From contig CAMCDA010000006.1 in assembly GCA_945873195.1 (NCBI GenBank), forward strand, positions 1-61,169: DNA of 61,169 nt, written 5' to 3'. Of this stretch, positions 1 to 8,716 are shown in pieces. The position numbers were made by a program, and so were the translations under genes. The stretch comes from Asaia bogorensis. Lineage in GTDB: Bacteria; Pseudomonadota; Alphaproteobacteria; Acetobacterales; Acetobacteraceae. Below the pieces are notes generated by a model. The model saw only the letters and a list, made by a program, of their open reading frames with translations, searched no databases and was not told the DNA's origin. Numbering within the stretch: position 1 is the stretch's first letter; each line of letters opens with the position of its first letter.

Positions 1-146
1 CGACCGCATCACTCACCACTGCGACATCCTGGAAACCGGGAACGACTCCTTCCGCTTCAAGCAGCGCAAAAAACAGCCGAAACCGGCCTGAATAACTGGA
101 AACTTTTGGGCGCTGTTACCTGGAAACTATTCAACGCTGATTGACA
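1..146 (+). mobile_element. IS21-family element, right end (partial)
   Basis: The window opens inside an IS21-like insertion sequence. The last codons of an IstB-type helper ATPase are followed by a short terminal region with two copies of a CTGGAAACT(T/A)TT motif (about 96-107 and 120-131). The edge appears to be ...TTGACA at 141-146, i.e. a TGTCAA terminus read inward. Multiple internal terminal repeats are typical of IS21 ends. The rest of the element, including istA, lies outside the window. The exact edge is inferred from where the interrupted host gene loses its sense. Confidence 0.75.
2..91 (+). CDS. istB: IstB-like ATP-binding protein, C-terminal fragment
   Basis: The reading frame from base 2 gives 29 residues ending in a TGA at 89-91. 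The tail contains ITHHCDILETGNDSFRFK, which closely matches the usual C-terminus of IS21 IstB proteins (ITHHCDILETGNxSxRFK). IstB is the AAA+ helper that stimulates the IstA transposase. Only the C-terminus is in the window, so integrity of the full gene cannot be judged. The position directly before IS21-like terminal repeats supports the call. Confidence 0.8.
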   Translation, partial: DRITHHCDILETGNDSFRFKQRKKQPKPA

Positions 147-798
147 TGCGGACGGGCTTGCCGTCGGCCATCGTATCGAACATCCCCAGCACCTTGCCGG
201 AAAGGTCGGTCTTCAGGACATAGGGGCCGAACTCGTCGCCGATCCAGATGGTGTTGCCGATGATCTGGAAACCCTCGGTATCGAAGTCGGAGCCCGTCAG
301 ATAGCGGCGGTCCGTGCCTTCATGGACGATACGGAACGGAACCTTGCGGTCGGGATCGTGCAGGAAGATCGTTTCCATCGGCTCCCAGGCGCCGGTCGCC
401 CAGTCGAGGCGGTAGCGGTTCAGATACAGCATCGAATCCGGGGAATTCGCCTTCGATCCGGACCCGTTGTCCGAAAGGATCCAGAAGCTGCCGTCCGGCA
501 TGGTCTTGATGCCGGAATGGCCCTGGCGCGGTTGGCCATCGAAGGGCAGCTTGATGCCGGTCTCGCGTTCATAAGACTTGCCCATGACGGTACCGACCGC
601 ATCGACGCGCTTGGCGGTGGTGTATTTGCCGGACGTCTTCAGGTCAGCCGGGGCGTCCGCGGGGGCGGGCAGGAAGCTGGCGGCGGGCAGCACGGCATGC
701 CCCACCAGCGTTGCCGGAACCGCCTGCTGCGCGTGTCCCGGCAGGGACAAAGCGAGCAGGCCGGCGGTCACGCCCGCCAGCAAGAAATTTCGGTACAT
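127..798 (-). pseudogene. phytase-like esterase, truncated by IS21 insertion
   Basis: The protein begins with a signal peptide (about residues 1-23, ending GHAQ). It continues as an 'esterase-like activity of phytase' domain: motifs such as MPDGSFWILSDNGSG and DTEGFQIIGNTIWIGDEFGPY are characteristic of this secreted propeller-like family. Full-length members are usually roughly twice this size. The frame runs into the IS21 end near base 146. Its last residues and TAG stop come from the insertion sequence, so the C-terminal half is missing here. The fragment may still be transcribed but is unlikely to be functional. The substrate of the intact protein is unknown. Confidence 0.75.
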
Positions 799-901
799 CA
801 GTCGGTCTCCTTGTCATGACACCGACCGGGCCTTAGTCCCCCCGTGTTACGGTTGCTTGAATCGGCGGCAACAGGTCTGTGACATCGCACCGGCGCGGGC
901 G

Positions 902-1111
902 TCAGACATCGTCCGGGCTCAGCGTGCCGATCATCTGCGCCGAACGCTGATGGACCTCCGCTTCACGTTCCAGGTTCTTGGGGAAGCGACTTCGCCGAGC
1001 CTGGATCAAGGTCTGCTTCGCCTGTGATTCGTGCCATGCGCGCGCGGCGGCCAGTGCGGCATCCCAGCCGCGCTGGAAGTCCGGGGTGATCTCGGGGGTC
1101 GTGTCGGCCAT
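902..1111 (-). CDS. small conserved hypothetical protein (69 aa)
   Basis: The frame starts at an ATG (1109-1111) with an AGGA ribosome-binding site about 8 bases upstream and encodes 69 residues. The protein is soluble and charged, with a predicted helical centre (RGWDAALAAARAWHESQ) and no signal peptide or membrane segment. A longer open frame extends upstream, but it only shadows the ATPase gene. No domain was recognised. It lies just downstream of the P-type ATPase on the same strand with a 62-base gap, so the two may be co-transcribed. Confidence 0.6.
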   Translation of the reverse strand: MADTTPEITPDFQRGWDAALAAARAWHESQAKQTLIQARRSRFPKNLEREAEVHQRSAQMIGTLSPDDV

Positions 1112-1173
1112 CGCGGAATCCTGTCGCCTGTTTACCTGATTGTAGCCGATGTCGGGCGTTGGTGGCGGTTGGA

Positions 1174-3828
1174 TCAGAAGCGGGAAGCCTGACCGCCGAT
1201 CGGGTGGCGGGTGCGCCGGACCCATTTCTCGATTTCCACACCGACGAAGATCAGTCCCGATACGCCGATGCAGGCCAGCAGCTCGATCAGGTTCAGCGGC
1301 GCGGTGTCCAGGATCTGGTTCAGCGCGGGGACGTAGATCACCGCGAGTTGCAGCCCGAAGGTCAGTCCGACGGCGCCGAGCAGCGGCTTGTTCGACAGCA
1401 GGCCTTGTTGGAAAAGGGACGCTCGCTCCGACCGGATCGCCACCACGTGCCACATCTGCGCGAAGGTCAGCACGGTAAAGACCATCGTCTGCCAGTTCTC
1501 GCGTCCGGTCCAAACGCAGAAGGCTTGCGTCCCCAGGGTCAGCCCCGCCATCAGGCAGCCGACCCAGATGATGTGGGACAGCATGCCGCCGGCGAACAGC
1601 CCCTCTGTCGGCGGACGGGGCGGGCGGCGCATGATGTCGCGTTCGGCCGGTTCCGCCGCCAGCGCGAGGCCGGGCAGACCATCGGTGACCAGGTTGATCC
1701 ACAGGATCTGGATCGGCAGCAGCGGCACCGGCAGGCCGAGGAACGGGGCGAGGAAGATTGTCAGGATCTCGGCCGAGTTGCAGGTCACGACGAAGCGGAT
1801 GAACTTGCGGATGTTGTCGTAGATGCGCCGACCCTCGCGCACCGCGGTCACGATCGTCGCGAAATTGTCGTCCAGCAGGACCAGGCTGGCGGCTTCGCGC
1901 GCGACATCGGTACCGCCCTTGCCCATCGCCACGCCGATATCGGCGCTTGCCAAAGCGGGGGCGTCGTTCACGCCGTCGCCGGTCATGGCGACGATTTCCC
2001 CGGACTGCCGCAGCGCCTCCACGATCCGGATTTTCTGGGAGGGATCAACCCGGGCGTAGACGGTTGTATCGGCCACCCGTTCCAGCAAATCGCCGTCGGA
2101 CAGGGTTTGCAGGTCGCGGCCGGTGATGACCGCGCCTTTCTCGTCCGTGATGCCCAGTTGGCGGGCGATGGCGCGCGCGGTGACCGGATGGTCGCCGGTG
2201 ATCATGACCGGCTTGATCCCGGCGGCCTGGCAGGTCTCCACCGCGGTCTTGGCTTCCGCGCGCGGCGGGTCGAGCAGCCCGATAAGCCCCAGTAGGATCA
2301 GGTCACGCTCGACGGCGGCGGCGTCGTGCGCGGGTGGAGTGTCGGTCCAGGGGCGATACGCGAACGCCAGCACCCGCAGCCCATCCGCCGCCATGGCGTC
2401 GGCCGCTTCGTTGATCCCAGCCTGGTCGATCGGCACCGGACCATCGGCGGTCGCCATCGAAACGCACAGCGTCAGGACGGTTTCCGGCGCCCCCTTGGTA
2501 TAGGCAACGAAGCCTGCGCCATCGGGGTGGACGGTGGTCATCCGTTTCCGCTCGGAATCGAACGGCACTTCCATCGTCATCGGCACCGAGTCGACCGATG
2601 GGATGCCGGAGTCCCGGCCCGCCTGCCACAGCGCCGTTTCCGTCGGATCACCGATCGGCGTCCCGTCCGCCCCGGCGGTGACGTCGTTGCACAGCGCCAT
2701 CGCCCGCATCAGGGCCGGCACCGGCGCGTTTGCGATGTCCAGGCCCGGGACGGGCAGGCGCTTCCCGGCCACGAAAGCCTCGACCGCCTGCATTTCATTG
2801 CGGGTCAGCGTGCCGGTCTTGTCGGAGCAGATGACGGTGACCGAGCCAAGCGTTTCCACCGCCGGCAAGCGCCGGATCAAGGCATGGGCGCGCGCCATCC
2901 GGGCGGCCCCGAGCGCCAGGACAACGGTCACGACCGCCGGCATCGCCTCCGGGATCGCCGCCACGGCAAGGCTGATCGCGGTCAGCAGCATCAGGATAGG
3001 CGGTTCGCCGCGCAGCAGGCCGAAGGCGAAGATCAGCACGCAGATCGCGATGGCGGCGATGGCCATCTGGCGCCCAAACCGGGTCAGCCGCTGCTGGAGC
3101 GGGGTGCGCGCGCCGGTCGCGGCATCCAGCATGCCGGCAATCCGGCCCAGCTCGGTGTTCATGCCGGTGCCGACCACCAGGCCGCGCCCGCGGCCATACA
3201 GGACGACCGTGCCGCTGAATGCCATGTCGCGGCGATCGGCGATCGGCAGGCCGGGATCCGGGATCGACGCGGTCTGCTTGTCCACCGGCAGGGATTCACC
3301 GGTCAGCGCCGCTTCCCCCAACCTCAGGTCGATGGCCTCGATCAGGCGCAGGTCGGCGGGGATGGCGTTCCCGGCCTCCAGCACCACGATATCGCCCGGG
3401 ACCAGCTCCTGAGCCGGCACCGGCTGGTGCGTCCCAGCCCGAACCACCATCGCGCTCGGCGCGCCCATGCGTTGCAGCGCTGCCATGGCCTTGTCGGCCC
3501 GATACTCCTGCACGAAGCCGACGATGGCGTTCAGGACGACGATCGCCAGGATCACCACCGTGTCCTCCGCGTCGCCCGCGATGCCCGAGATCACGGCGGC
3601 GGCCAGCAGCAGCAGGATCATGAAATCGGTGAACTGCGACGCAAGCATGGCGAACGCACCGCGCCGCTTGCCCGCCCGGATCGCGTTAGGGCCATACTGG
3701 GCCTGACGCTTCGTGACCTCCTCCAGGCTCAGTCCACGATCAGGGTCGGAGGACAGCCGAACGGTCGCGTCCCCGCCATCAAGCGTATGCCAGACGGCCG
3801 ATGCCGGGCCGGCGGTGTCACTGCTCAT
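1174..3828 (-). CDS. P-type cation-transporting ATPase (Ca2+-pump-like)
   Basis: An 884-residue P-type ATPase of type II layout. In order it has an N-terminal cation_ATPase_N domain, an actuator domain with TGES (about 176-179), an M4 motif PEAMP (about 293-297), the phosphorylation loop DKTGTLT (Asp about 336), the hinge MTGDGVNDAPAL, and a C-terminal membrane domain. M5 carries NSAE and M6 carries NLVTDGLP, the arrangement seen in SERCA/PMR-like calcium pumps. It probably exports Ca2+ (or Mn2+) from the cytoplasm using ATP. Substrate choice is inferred from motifs and not proven. Length is normal and no defect is visible. Confidence 0.88.
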   Translation of the reverse strand: MSSDTAGPASAVWHTLDGGDATVRLSSDPDRGLSLEEVTKRQAQYGPNAIRAGKRRGAFAMLASQFTDFMILLLLAAAVISGIAGDAEDTVVILAIVVLNAIVGFVQEYRADKAMAALQRMGAPSAMVVRAGTHQPVPAQELVPGDIVVLEAGNAIPADLRLIEAIDLRLGEAALTGESLPVDKQTASIPDPGLPIADRRDMAFSGTVVLYGRGRGLVVGTGMNTELGRIAGMLDAATGARTPLQQRLTRFGRQMAIAAIAICVLIFAFGLLRGEPPILMLLTAISLAVAAIPEAMPAVVTVVLALGAARMARAHALIRRLPAVETLGSVTVICSDKTGTLTRNEMQAVEAFVAGKRLPVPGLDIANAPVPALMRAMALCNDVTAGADGTPIGDPTETALWQAGRDSGIPSVDSVPMTMEVPFDSERKRMTTVHPDGAGFVAYTKGAPETVLTLCVSMATADGPVPIDQAGINEAADAMAADGLRVLAFAYRPWTDTPPAHDAAAVERDLILLGLIGLLDPPRAEAKTAVETCQAAGIKPVMITGDHPVTARAIARQLGITDEKGAVITGRDLQTLSDGDLLERVADTTVYARVDPSQKIRIVEALRQSGEIVAMTGDGVNDAPALASADIGVAMGKGGTDVAREAASLVLLDDNFATIVTAVREGRRIYDNIRKFIRFVVTCNSAEILTIFLAPFLGLPVPLLPIQILWINLVTDGLPGLALAAEPAERDIMRRPPRPPTEGLFAGGMLSHIIWVGCLMAGLTLGTQAFCVWTGRENWQTMVFTVLTFAQMWHVVAIRSERASLFQQGLLSNKPLLGAVGLTFGLQLAVIYVPALNQILDTAPLNLIELLACIGVSGLIFVGVEIEKWVRRTRHPIGGQASRF

Positions 3829-3900
3829 GGGTCATCATGCTACCGATCTATCGGGTGTAGGTGGGACCCGATGGCTCGATATGGGGTTTCCCGGCCCACG

Positions 3901-3918
3901 ATGTCATGAAATTGTGAT
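3901..3918 (+). promoter_or_regulatory. candidate PHO box upstream of phnD
   Basis: The sequence ATGTCATGAAATTGTGAT is built like a PHO box: two 7-base half-sites separated by 4 bases (consensus CTGTCAT-N4-CTGTCAT). The first half matches 6 of 7 and the second 5 of 7. It lies 60 bases before the phnD start codon in the divergent spacer between the ATPase and the phn genes. PhoB control is typical of phosphonate/phosphate uptake operons. No other promoter element was assigned with confidence. Confidence 0.55.
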
Positions 3919-3977
3919 GGCCAGACGACAGCGATCCGGCCACACAGGTCCGATCATTCCCAACGGAGTTCCGCCCC

Positions 3978-4928
3978 ATGGCCTTCTTCCCCAGATCCTC
4001 GGTTTGGGCTTTCGCGGTCCTGATGTCGCTGGCCCCGGGCCTCGCGCAGGCACTGGACGCGCGGTTCAAGGACGCGGATGGCGACATGGTCGCCGATACG
4101 CCCGCTGAAACGATCGATCCCCCGGTACTGATCTTTGCCTACACGCCGGTGGAAGACCCCGCCGTCTATGCCAAGGTCTGGGACGGATTCCTCGCGCACC
4201 TCGCCAAGACCACCGGCAAGCGCGTGCAGTTCTTCCCGGTGCAGAGCAACGCCGCCCAGATCGAGGCGATGCGCGCCGGCCGCCTGCATGTCGCGGCGTT
4301 CAACACCGGTTCCACCCCGCTCGCGGTGAATTGCAGCGGCTTCGTCCCCTTCGCCATGATGGCGTCGCTCAAGGACGAGTACGGCTATGAGATGGAGGTG
4401 ATCACCTTCCCCGGCTCCGGCGTCCAGAAGATTGAGGATGTGCGCGGCAAGAAATTCGCCTTCACGTCCGAGACATCGAACTCCGGCTACAAGGCCCCGG
4501 CGGCGCTGTTCCGCGATCAATTCAAGTTGGAAGCCGGCAAGGACTACACGCCGGTGTTTTCCGGCAAGCACGACAACTCGGTGCTGGGTGTGGCCAACAA
4601 GGACTATCCGGCCGCGGCGATCGCCAATTCCGTGATGAAGCGGATGATGGCGCGCGACGTCGTCAAGCCGGAGCAGATCGTCACGATCTACAAGTCCCAG
4701 ACCTTCCCGACCTCGGCCTATGGGCTGGCCCATAACCTGAAGCCGGAGCTCGCGGCGAAGATCAAGGAGGCGTTCTTCACATTCCCGTGGGAAGGTTCGG
4801 CGTTGCTGTCGGAGTTCAAGAACTCCAGCCCCCCGCAGGAGAAGTTCATGCCGATCGCCTACCAGAAGCATTGGGAGGTCGTGCGGCAGATCGATCAGGC
4901 CCTTGGTGTCAGCTACGCCTGCAAGTAA
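3978..4928 (+). CDS. phnD: phosphonate/phosphate ABC transporter, periplasmic binding protein PhnD
   Basis: A 316-residue PhnD-family solute-binding protein with a signal peptide (about 1-25). The mature protein starts with an Asp-rich segment DADGDMVAD (about 32-40) that looks like a short Ca2+-binding loop. PhnD-type motifs follow, including FAYTPVEDP, a NTGSTPLAVN region lining the ligand pocket, and FTSETSNSGYKAP. It captures phosphonate, phosphite or related anions in the periplasm for the PhnC/PhnE transporter. It is first in the operon phnD-phnC-phnE-phnE and is preceded by a candidate PHO box. No C-P lyase genes follow, so the exact ligand is open. Confidence 0.9.
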   Translation: MAFFPRSSVWAFAVLMSLAPGLAQALDARFKDADGDMVADTPAETIDPPVLIFAYTPVEDPAVYAKVWDGFLAHLAKTTGKRVQFFPVQSNAAQIEAMRAGRLHVAAFNTGSTPLAVNCSGFVPFAMMASLKDEYGYEMEVITFPGSGVQKIEDVRGKKFAFTSETSNSGYKAPAALFRDQFKLEAGKDYTPVFSGKHDNSVLGVANKDYPAAAIANSVMKRMMARDVVKPEQIVTIYKSQTFPTSAYGLAHNLKPELAAKIKEAFFTFPWEGSALLSEFKNSSPPQEKFMPIAYQKHWEVVRQIDQALGVSYACK

Positions 4929-4958
4929 GGAACCTCCCGGGAACCCACGGGGCGGTTG

Positions 4959-5750
4959 ATGCTGCGGATCGAGAACCTGACGAAGCGCTACGCGACCGGC
5001 GACCTGGCGCTGGAGGATGTCAGCCTGAGCGTCCCCTCCGGCCAGGTGATGGGGCTGATCGGTCCGTCCGGCGCGGGCAAGTCCACGCTGATCCGTTGTG
5101 TCAACCGCCTGGTTGAGCCTTCGGTCGGGCGGATCATACTGGGTGACACCGACGTGGTCGCCGCCGACCGCGCGGGGCTCAGCCGAGCGCGACGGCGCAT
5201 GGGGATGATCTTCCAGGAATACGCGCTGGTGGACCGGCTGACGGTCATGGAGAACGTGCTGTCCGGCCGGCTGGGCTATGTCGGGTTCTGGCGGTCCTTC
5301 TTCCGGCGGTTTCCGCAGGCGGACATCGACCGCGCCTTCGCCGTGCTGGATCGCGTCGGGCTGATGGATCATGTGGACAAGCGGGCCGACGCGCTCTCGG
5401 GCGGGCAGCGCCAGCGGGTGGGGATCGCCCGCGCCTTGGTGCAGGAGCCGGAGTTGCTGCTGGTCGATGAGCCGACCGCGAGCCTGGATCCCAAGACATC
5501 GCGCCAGATCATGCGGCTGATCGTGGAGGTCTGTGCCGAACGGGGGCTGGCCGCGATCGTGAACATCCATGACGTTGCCTTGGCGCAGCAGTTCGTGCAG
5601 CGGATCGTCGGGTTGCGGAAGGGCCAGATCGTGTTCGACGGCCCGCCGGACGCTCTGACGGCCGATGTGCTGACCGAGATCTACGGGGCGGAGGACTGGT
5701 CCGCCACGATCCGCAAGGTGGATGAGGAAGAGGAGGCCGTGGCGGCATGA
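4959..5750 (+). CDS. phnC: phosphonate ABC transporter ATP-binding protein PhnC
   Basis: A 263-residue ABC ATPase energising import of the PhnD ligand. Walker A is GPSGAGKST (about 37-45), the signature is [15 protein letters not shown], Walker B is [13 protein letters not shown], and the switch histidine sits in NIHDVALA. It starts at the ATG at 4959; a TTG directly upstream is in frame but less likely. The gene begins 30 bases after phnD and ends 25 bases before the chosen phnE start, consistent with one transcript. Length and motifs are normal for PhnC. Confidence 0.92.
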   Translation: MLRIENLTKRYATGDLALEDVSLSVPSGQVMGLIGPSGAGKSTLIRCVNRLVEPSVGRIILGDTDVVAADRAGLSRARRRMGMIFQEYALVDRLTVMENVLSGRLGYVGFWRSFFRRFPQADIDRAFAVLDRVGLMDHVDKRADALSGGQRQRVGIARALVQEPELLLVDEPTASLDPKTSRQIMRLIVEVCAERGLAAIVNIHDVALAQQFVQRIVGLRKGQIVFDGPPDALTADVLTEIYGAEDWSATIRKVDEEEEAVAA

Positions 5751-5775
5751 GGCGGCCCACATCCAGGGTCAGCCG

Positions 5776-6573
5776 ATGACCGCCGCCGTCCGCCGGTGGT
5801 CTCCGCCGCCCATGATCGCCAACCCCGCCCTGCGCTGGGCGGTCTATGCCGGGATCGTGCTGTATGTCGCCGTGTCGTTCGGCTCGGTGGAGGTCAACTG
5901 GACCCGCATCGCCCAGGGCGCCGAACGCGCGTTGCGGCTGCTCAGCGGGTTCCTGAAGCCGGATTTCGTCAGCCGAGGCGAGGACATCTGGATCGGCATC
6001 CAGGAAAGCCTGACCATGGCGATCACCGCGACCATGGTCGGGATCGTGATCTCGATCCCGTTCGGCATCGGCGCGGCGCGGAACGTCGTGCCCATGCCGG
6101 TCTATATCTTTTGCCGCTCGGTCATTGCCGTGTCCCGCAGCCTGCACGAGGTCGTGGTGGCGATCCTTCTGGTGGCACTGGTCGGGTTCGGCACCTTCGC
6201 CGGGTTCCTGACGCTCGCCTTCGCCACGATCGGCTTCCTGTCCAAGCTGCTGGCCGAGGACATCGAGGACATTGACCACGCTCCGCTGGAGGCGGTGCGC
6301 GCGACCGGGGCCGGCTGGTGGCAGGTGCTGGTCTATGCCGTGCTGCCGCAGGTGGCGCCGCGGCTGATCGGGCTGTCGATGTATCGGCTGGATATCAATT
6401 TCCGGGAGTCCGCGGTGGTCGGCATTGTCGGGGCCGGGGGGATCGGGGCGACGTTGAACACCGCGCTCAGTCGTTACGAGTATGACAGTGCCGCGGCGGT
6501 CCTGGTGATCATCATCGTGATCGTGTTCGGCTGTGAATACGTCTCCGGTATCATTCGACAGAGGGCGCGGTAA
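5776..6573 (+). CDS. phnE: phosphonate ABC transporter permease PhnE (first copy)
   Basis: An inner-membrane permease of about 265 residues with several hydrophobic helices and the cytoplasmic EAA coupling loop (EAVRATGAGWWQVL...LPQVAP) that docks PhnC. The ATG at 5776 is chosen; an in-frame start at 5722 would overlap phnC. Its stop overlaps the ATG of the second permease by one base (TAATG), indicating translational coupling. Duplicate phnE genes forming a heterodimeric channel are common in this transporter family. Confidence 0.9.
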   Translation: MTAAVRRWSPPPMIANPALRWAVYAGIVLYVAVSFGSVEVNWTRIAQGAERALRLLSGFLKPDFVSRGEDIWIGIQESLTMAITATMVGIVISIPFGIGAARNVVPMPVYIFCRSVIAVSRSLHEVVVAILLVALVGFGTFAGFLTLAFATIGFLSKLLAEDIEDIDHAPLEAVRATGAGWWQVLVYAVLPQVAPRLIGLSMYRLDINFRESAVVGIVGAGGIGATLNTALSRYEYDSAAAVLVIIIVIVFGCEYVSGIIRQRAR

Positions 6574-7388
6574 TGCCGGTCCTTACCTCCGACGGGACGA
6601 AGATCTGGCGCCGCCGCACGACGAAGGCCGAATGGGCACGGTCGGGCGCCTGGTTCGCCGCGGTTCTGGTGTTCGTGTTCACCTGGCAGGCGATGACCCA
6701 GGATACGATCTGGGCCTTTGTCTGGGACGCGCCGACTCAGGCCGCGGATATCGGCGGGCGGATGCTGCCGCCGAAGTGGTCCTATATCCACGAGTTGTGG
6801 CGCCCGCTGTGGGACACGCTGAACATGGCGACGCTGGGCACCGCGATGGCGATCGTGCTGGCCCTGCCGCTGGCGTTCCTGGCGGCGCGCAACACGACGC
6901 CCAGCGTGGCCTTCGTGCGGCCCTTGGCGTTGCTGGTGCTTGTGGCGTCCCGGTCGGTCAACGCCATCATCTGGGCGTTGCTGCTGGTCACGCTGGTTGG
7001 GCCTGGGGTCTTCGCGGGGTTGTTGGCGATCGGGCTGCGATCGATCGGGTTCCTGGGCAAGCTGATCTATGAGGCGATCGAGGAGATCAGCGACGAACCG
7101 ATCGAGGCCATCCGCGCCACCGGTGCCTCCCGCATGCAGGTCCTGGTCTGGGGCGTCTGGCCGCAGATCACGCCGGCCTTCGCGGGTGTGTCGGTCTTCC
7201 GCTGGGACATCAATATCCGGGAAGCCACGGTGCTCGGCCTGGTGGGCGCGGGCGGGATCGGGATGAACCTTGAAAGCTCCATGAGCACGCTGTCATGGAA
7301 CCAGGTGACGCTGATCCTGCTGGTGATCCTGGGGACGGTGGTGGTCAGTGAATACGTGTCGGCACGGGTAAGGCAGGCGGTGAGCTGA
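6573..7388 (+). CDS. phnE: phosphonate ABC transporter permease PhnE (second copy)
   Basis: A 271-residue permease paralogous to the gene upstream. Its EAA loop (EAIRATGASRMQVLVWGVWPQITP) and a conserved DINIREATVLGLVGAGGIG segment match the family. It starts one base into the preceding stop codon, so the two are almost certainly co-translated and pair in the membrane. It is the last gene of the phn operon and is followed at once by a GC-rich hairpin. Confidence 0.9.
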   Translation: MPVLTSDGTKIWRRRTTKAEWARSGAWFAAVLVFVFTWQAMTQDTIWAFVWDAPTQAADIGGRMLPPKWSYIHELWRPLWDTLNMATLGTAMAIVLALPLAFLAARNTTPSVAFVRPLALLVLVASRSVNAIIWALLLVTLVGPGVFAGLLAIGLRSIGFLGKLIYEAIEEISDEPIEAIRATGASRMQVLVWGVWPQITPAFAGVSVFRWDINIREATVLGLVGAGGIGMNLESSMSTLSWNQVTLILLVILGTVVVSEYVSARVRQAVS

Positions 7389-7410
7389 GGGGCGCCTTCG
7401 TGGGCGCCCC
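7389..7410. terminator. hairpin between phnE and SDR gene
   Basis: A perfect 8-bp stem (GGGGCGCC / GGCGCCCC) with a 6-base loop follows directly after the phnE stop codon. It separates the convergent phn operon and SDR gene. There is no clear T-tract, so it is a terminator-like structure rather than a textbook intrinsic terminator. Confidence 0.5.
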
Positions 7411-7421
7411 CCGCCCCCCGA

Positions 7422-8165
7422 TCAGATCGCGATCGCGCCACCATCGACATGGATTTCCGAGCCGGTGATGTAGGACGACTCATCCGACGCCAGGAAGACG
7501 ATCGTGTGCCCCACTTCCTCAACCCGGCCGGCGCGTCGCATCGGCACCACGCTCAGGCGCTTTTCCCGGGTCGCCGGATCGGCGGTGCGTCCGGACGTCA
7601 GCATCGCCGGCATCAGGCCGGGATGGACCGAGTTCGCCCGGATATTGTCCAGCGCATGCTGCACCGCCACCGACTTGGTCATCAGCCGGACGGCGGCCTT
7701 TGACGCGTTGTAGGCCATGTGGATGCCCATGCTGCCGATGATGCCGGCTACCGAGGACAGGTTGACGATCGACCCGCCGCCATTCGCCTTCATCGCCGGG
7801 ATCGCGTGCTTGATGCCGTAGAACACGCCGGTCGCGTTGATCGCCATGATCCGGTGCCAGGCGTCGGAGCTGAACAGATCCTGTTCCGCGCTGCCGGACA
7901 CGCCGGCGTTGTTGACCAGGATATCCAGCTTGCCGAAGTGCTTTTGCGTCGCGGCGACTGCGGCGGCCCAGTCTTCCTCGACCGTCACGTCCAGCCGCTC
8001 GAAATGCGCGGCGGGGCCGAGGCTTTCGGCCATCTTCCGGCCCTCGTGCTCCAGCCGGTCGGCGATGACGACCTTGGCGCCTTCCTTGATGAACATGCCG
8101 GCTGTGGCAGCGCCCATGCCGGATGCGGCGCCGCTGATGATGGCGACCTTGCCCGCGAGTCTCAT
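7422..8165 (-). CDS. SDR-family NAD(P)-dependent oxidoreductase
   Basis: A 247-residue classical short-chain dehydrogenase/reductase. It has the cofactor-binding TGxxxGxG variant SGAASGMG near the N-terminus, NNAG in beta-4, a catalytic Ser in NLSSVAG, and the YxxxK pair in YNASK. An Asp after beta-2 (IADR) suggests NAD(H) preference. The C-terminal half has the usual HPG motif, SDESSYITGSEIHVDGG. The substrate cannot be deduced. It is transcribed towards the phn operon and is not part of it. Confidence 0.9.
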   Translation of the reverse strand: MRLAGKVAIISGAASGMGAATAGMFIKEGAKVVIADRLEHEGRKMAESLGPAAHFERLDVTVEEDWAAAVAATQKHFGKLDILVNNAGVSGSAEQDLFSSDAWHRIMAINATGVFYGIKHAIPAMKANGGGSIVNLSSVAGIIGSMGIHMAYNASKAAVRLMTKSVAVQHALDNIRANSVHPGLMPAMLTSGRTADPATREKRLSVVPMRRAGRVEEVGHTIVFLASDESSYITGSEIHVDGGAIAI

Positions 8166-8233
8166 GCGTTTTCTCCCGTGTCGGTTTCTTACCCGCTAAC
8201 GGTGCCATACGGGCCGGGAACGCGGAAGCGTCG

Positions 8234-8452
8234 CTACTTCGCCGGCGGCTTGGCGGTCCAGTTGTCCAGCAGCGCCGTCAGCGGGTTTGTTTCACATTTG
8301 GTCGTTGAATTGGCCGCGCAGGACGCGGTCGAACTCATTGACGCGGACGTCACCAGGTTGGCGAGCGGAACGGCGGCGCATCCGGCCACCGACAGCACGA
8401 GACCAAACGAAACGAGGACGCTTGCCAACACGACGTGGGAATGGGGGACCAT
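8234..8452 (-). CDS. small putative lipoprotein (72 aa)
   Basis: A 72-residue protein with a hydrophobic N-terminal segment ending in a lipobox-like LSVAGC (Cys about residue 25), so the mature product would be a short lipid-anchored peptide. The remainder is rich in Ser, Thr and Ala and holds two further cysteines. No family was recognised. It stands alone between the SDR gene and mmcB on the same strand. Confidence rests on the signal/lipobox pattern only. Confidence 0.5.
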   Translation of the reverse strand: MVPHSHVVLASVLVSFGLVLSVAGCAAVPLANLVTSASMSSTASCAANSTTKCETNPLTALLDNWTAKPPAK

Positions 8453-8716
8453 TGGACGGTTCCTGACAGGACCGACGCGGACCGAGCCTTCTGCCGCCGC
8501 ACGCGGGGGGTGATCTGGGGCCAGGCGCGCCGCCGTTCCTGGGCGGCGTCTCCGGCGCGCCCATTCTGGGCGGCATTGCTGAATAAACCGTTAACGCGGG
8601 GCGTTATACCAGCCGTGCTTCCTCGCCTCTGTTCGGCAAGTGTCCGAACGCCACGAATGCCTTGTCGGTTGCTCAAATTGGCTGAGGTTTATCCGTAACC
8701 AGGAAGCCGGTTGGAA

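Noticed and set aside
3954-5762. 602-codon minus-strand open frame opposite phnD and phnC
   Set aside because: Compositional artefact of high GC. phnD and phnC carry clear family motifs on the plus strand.
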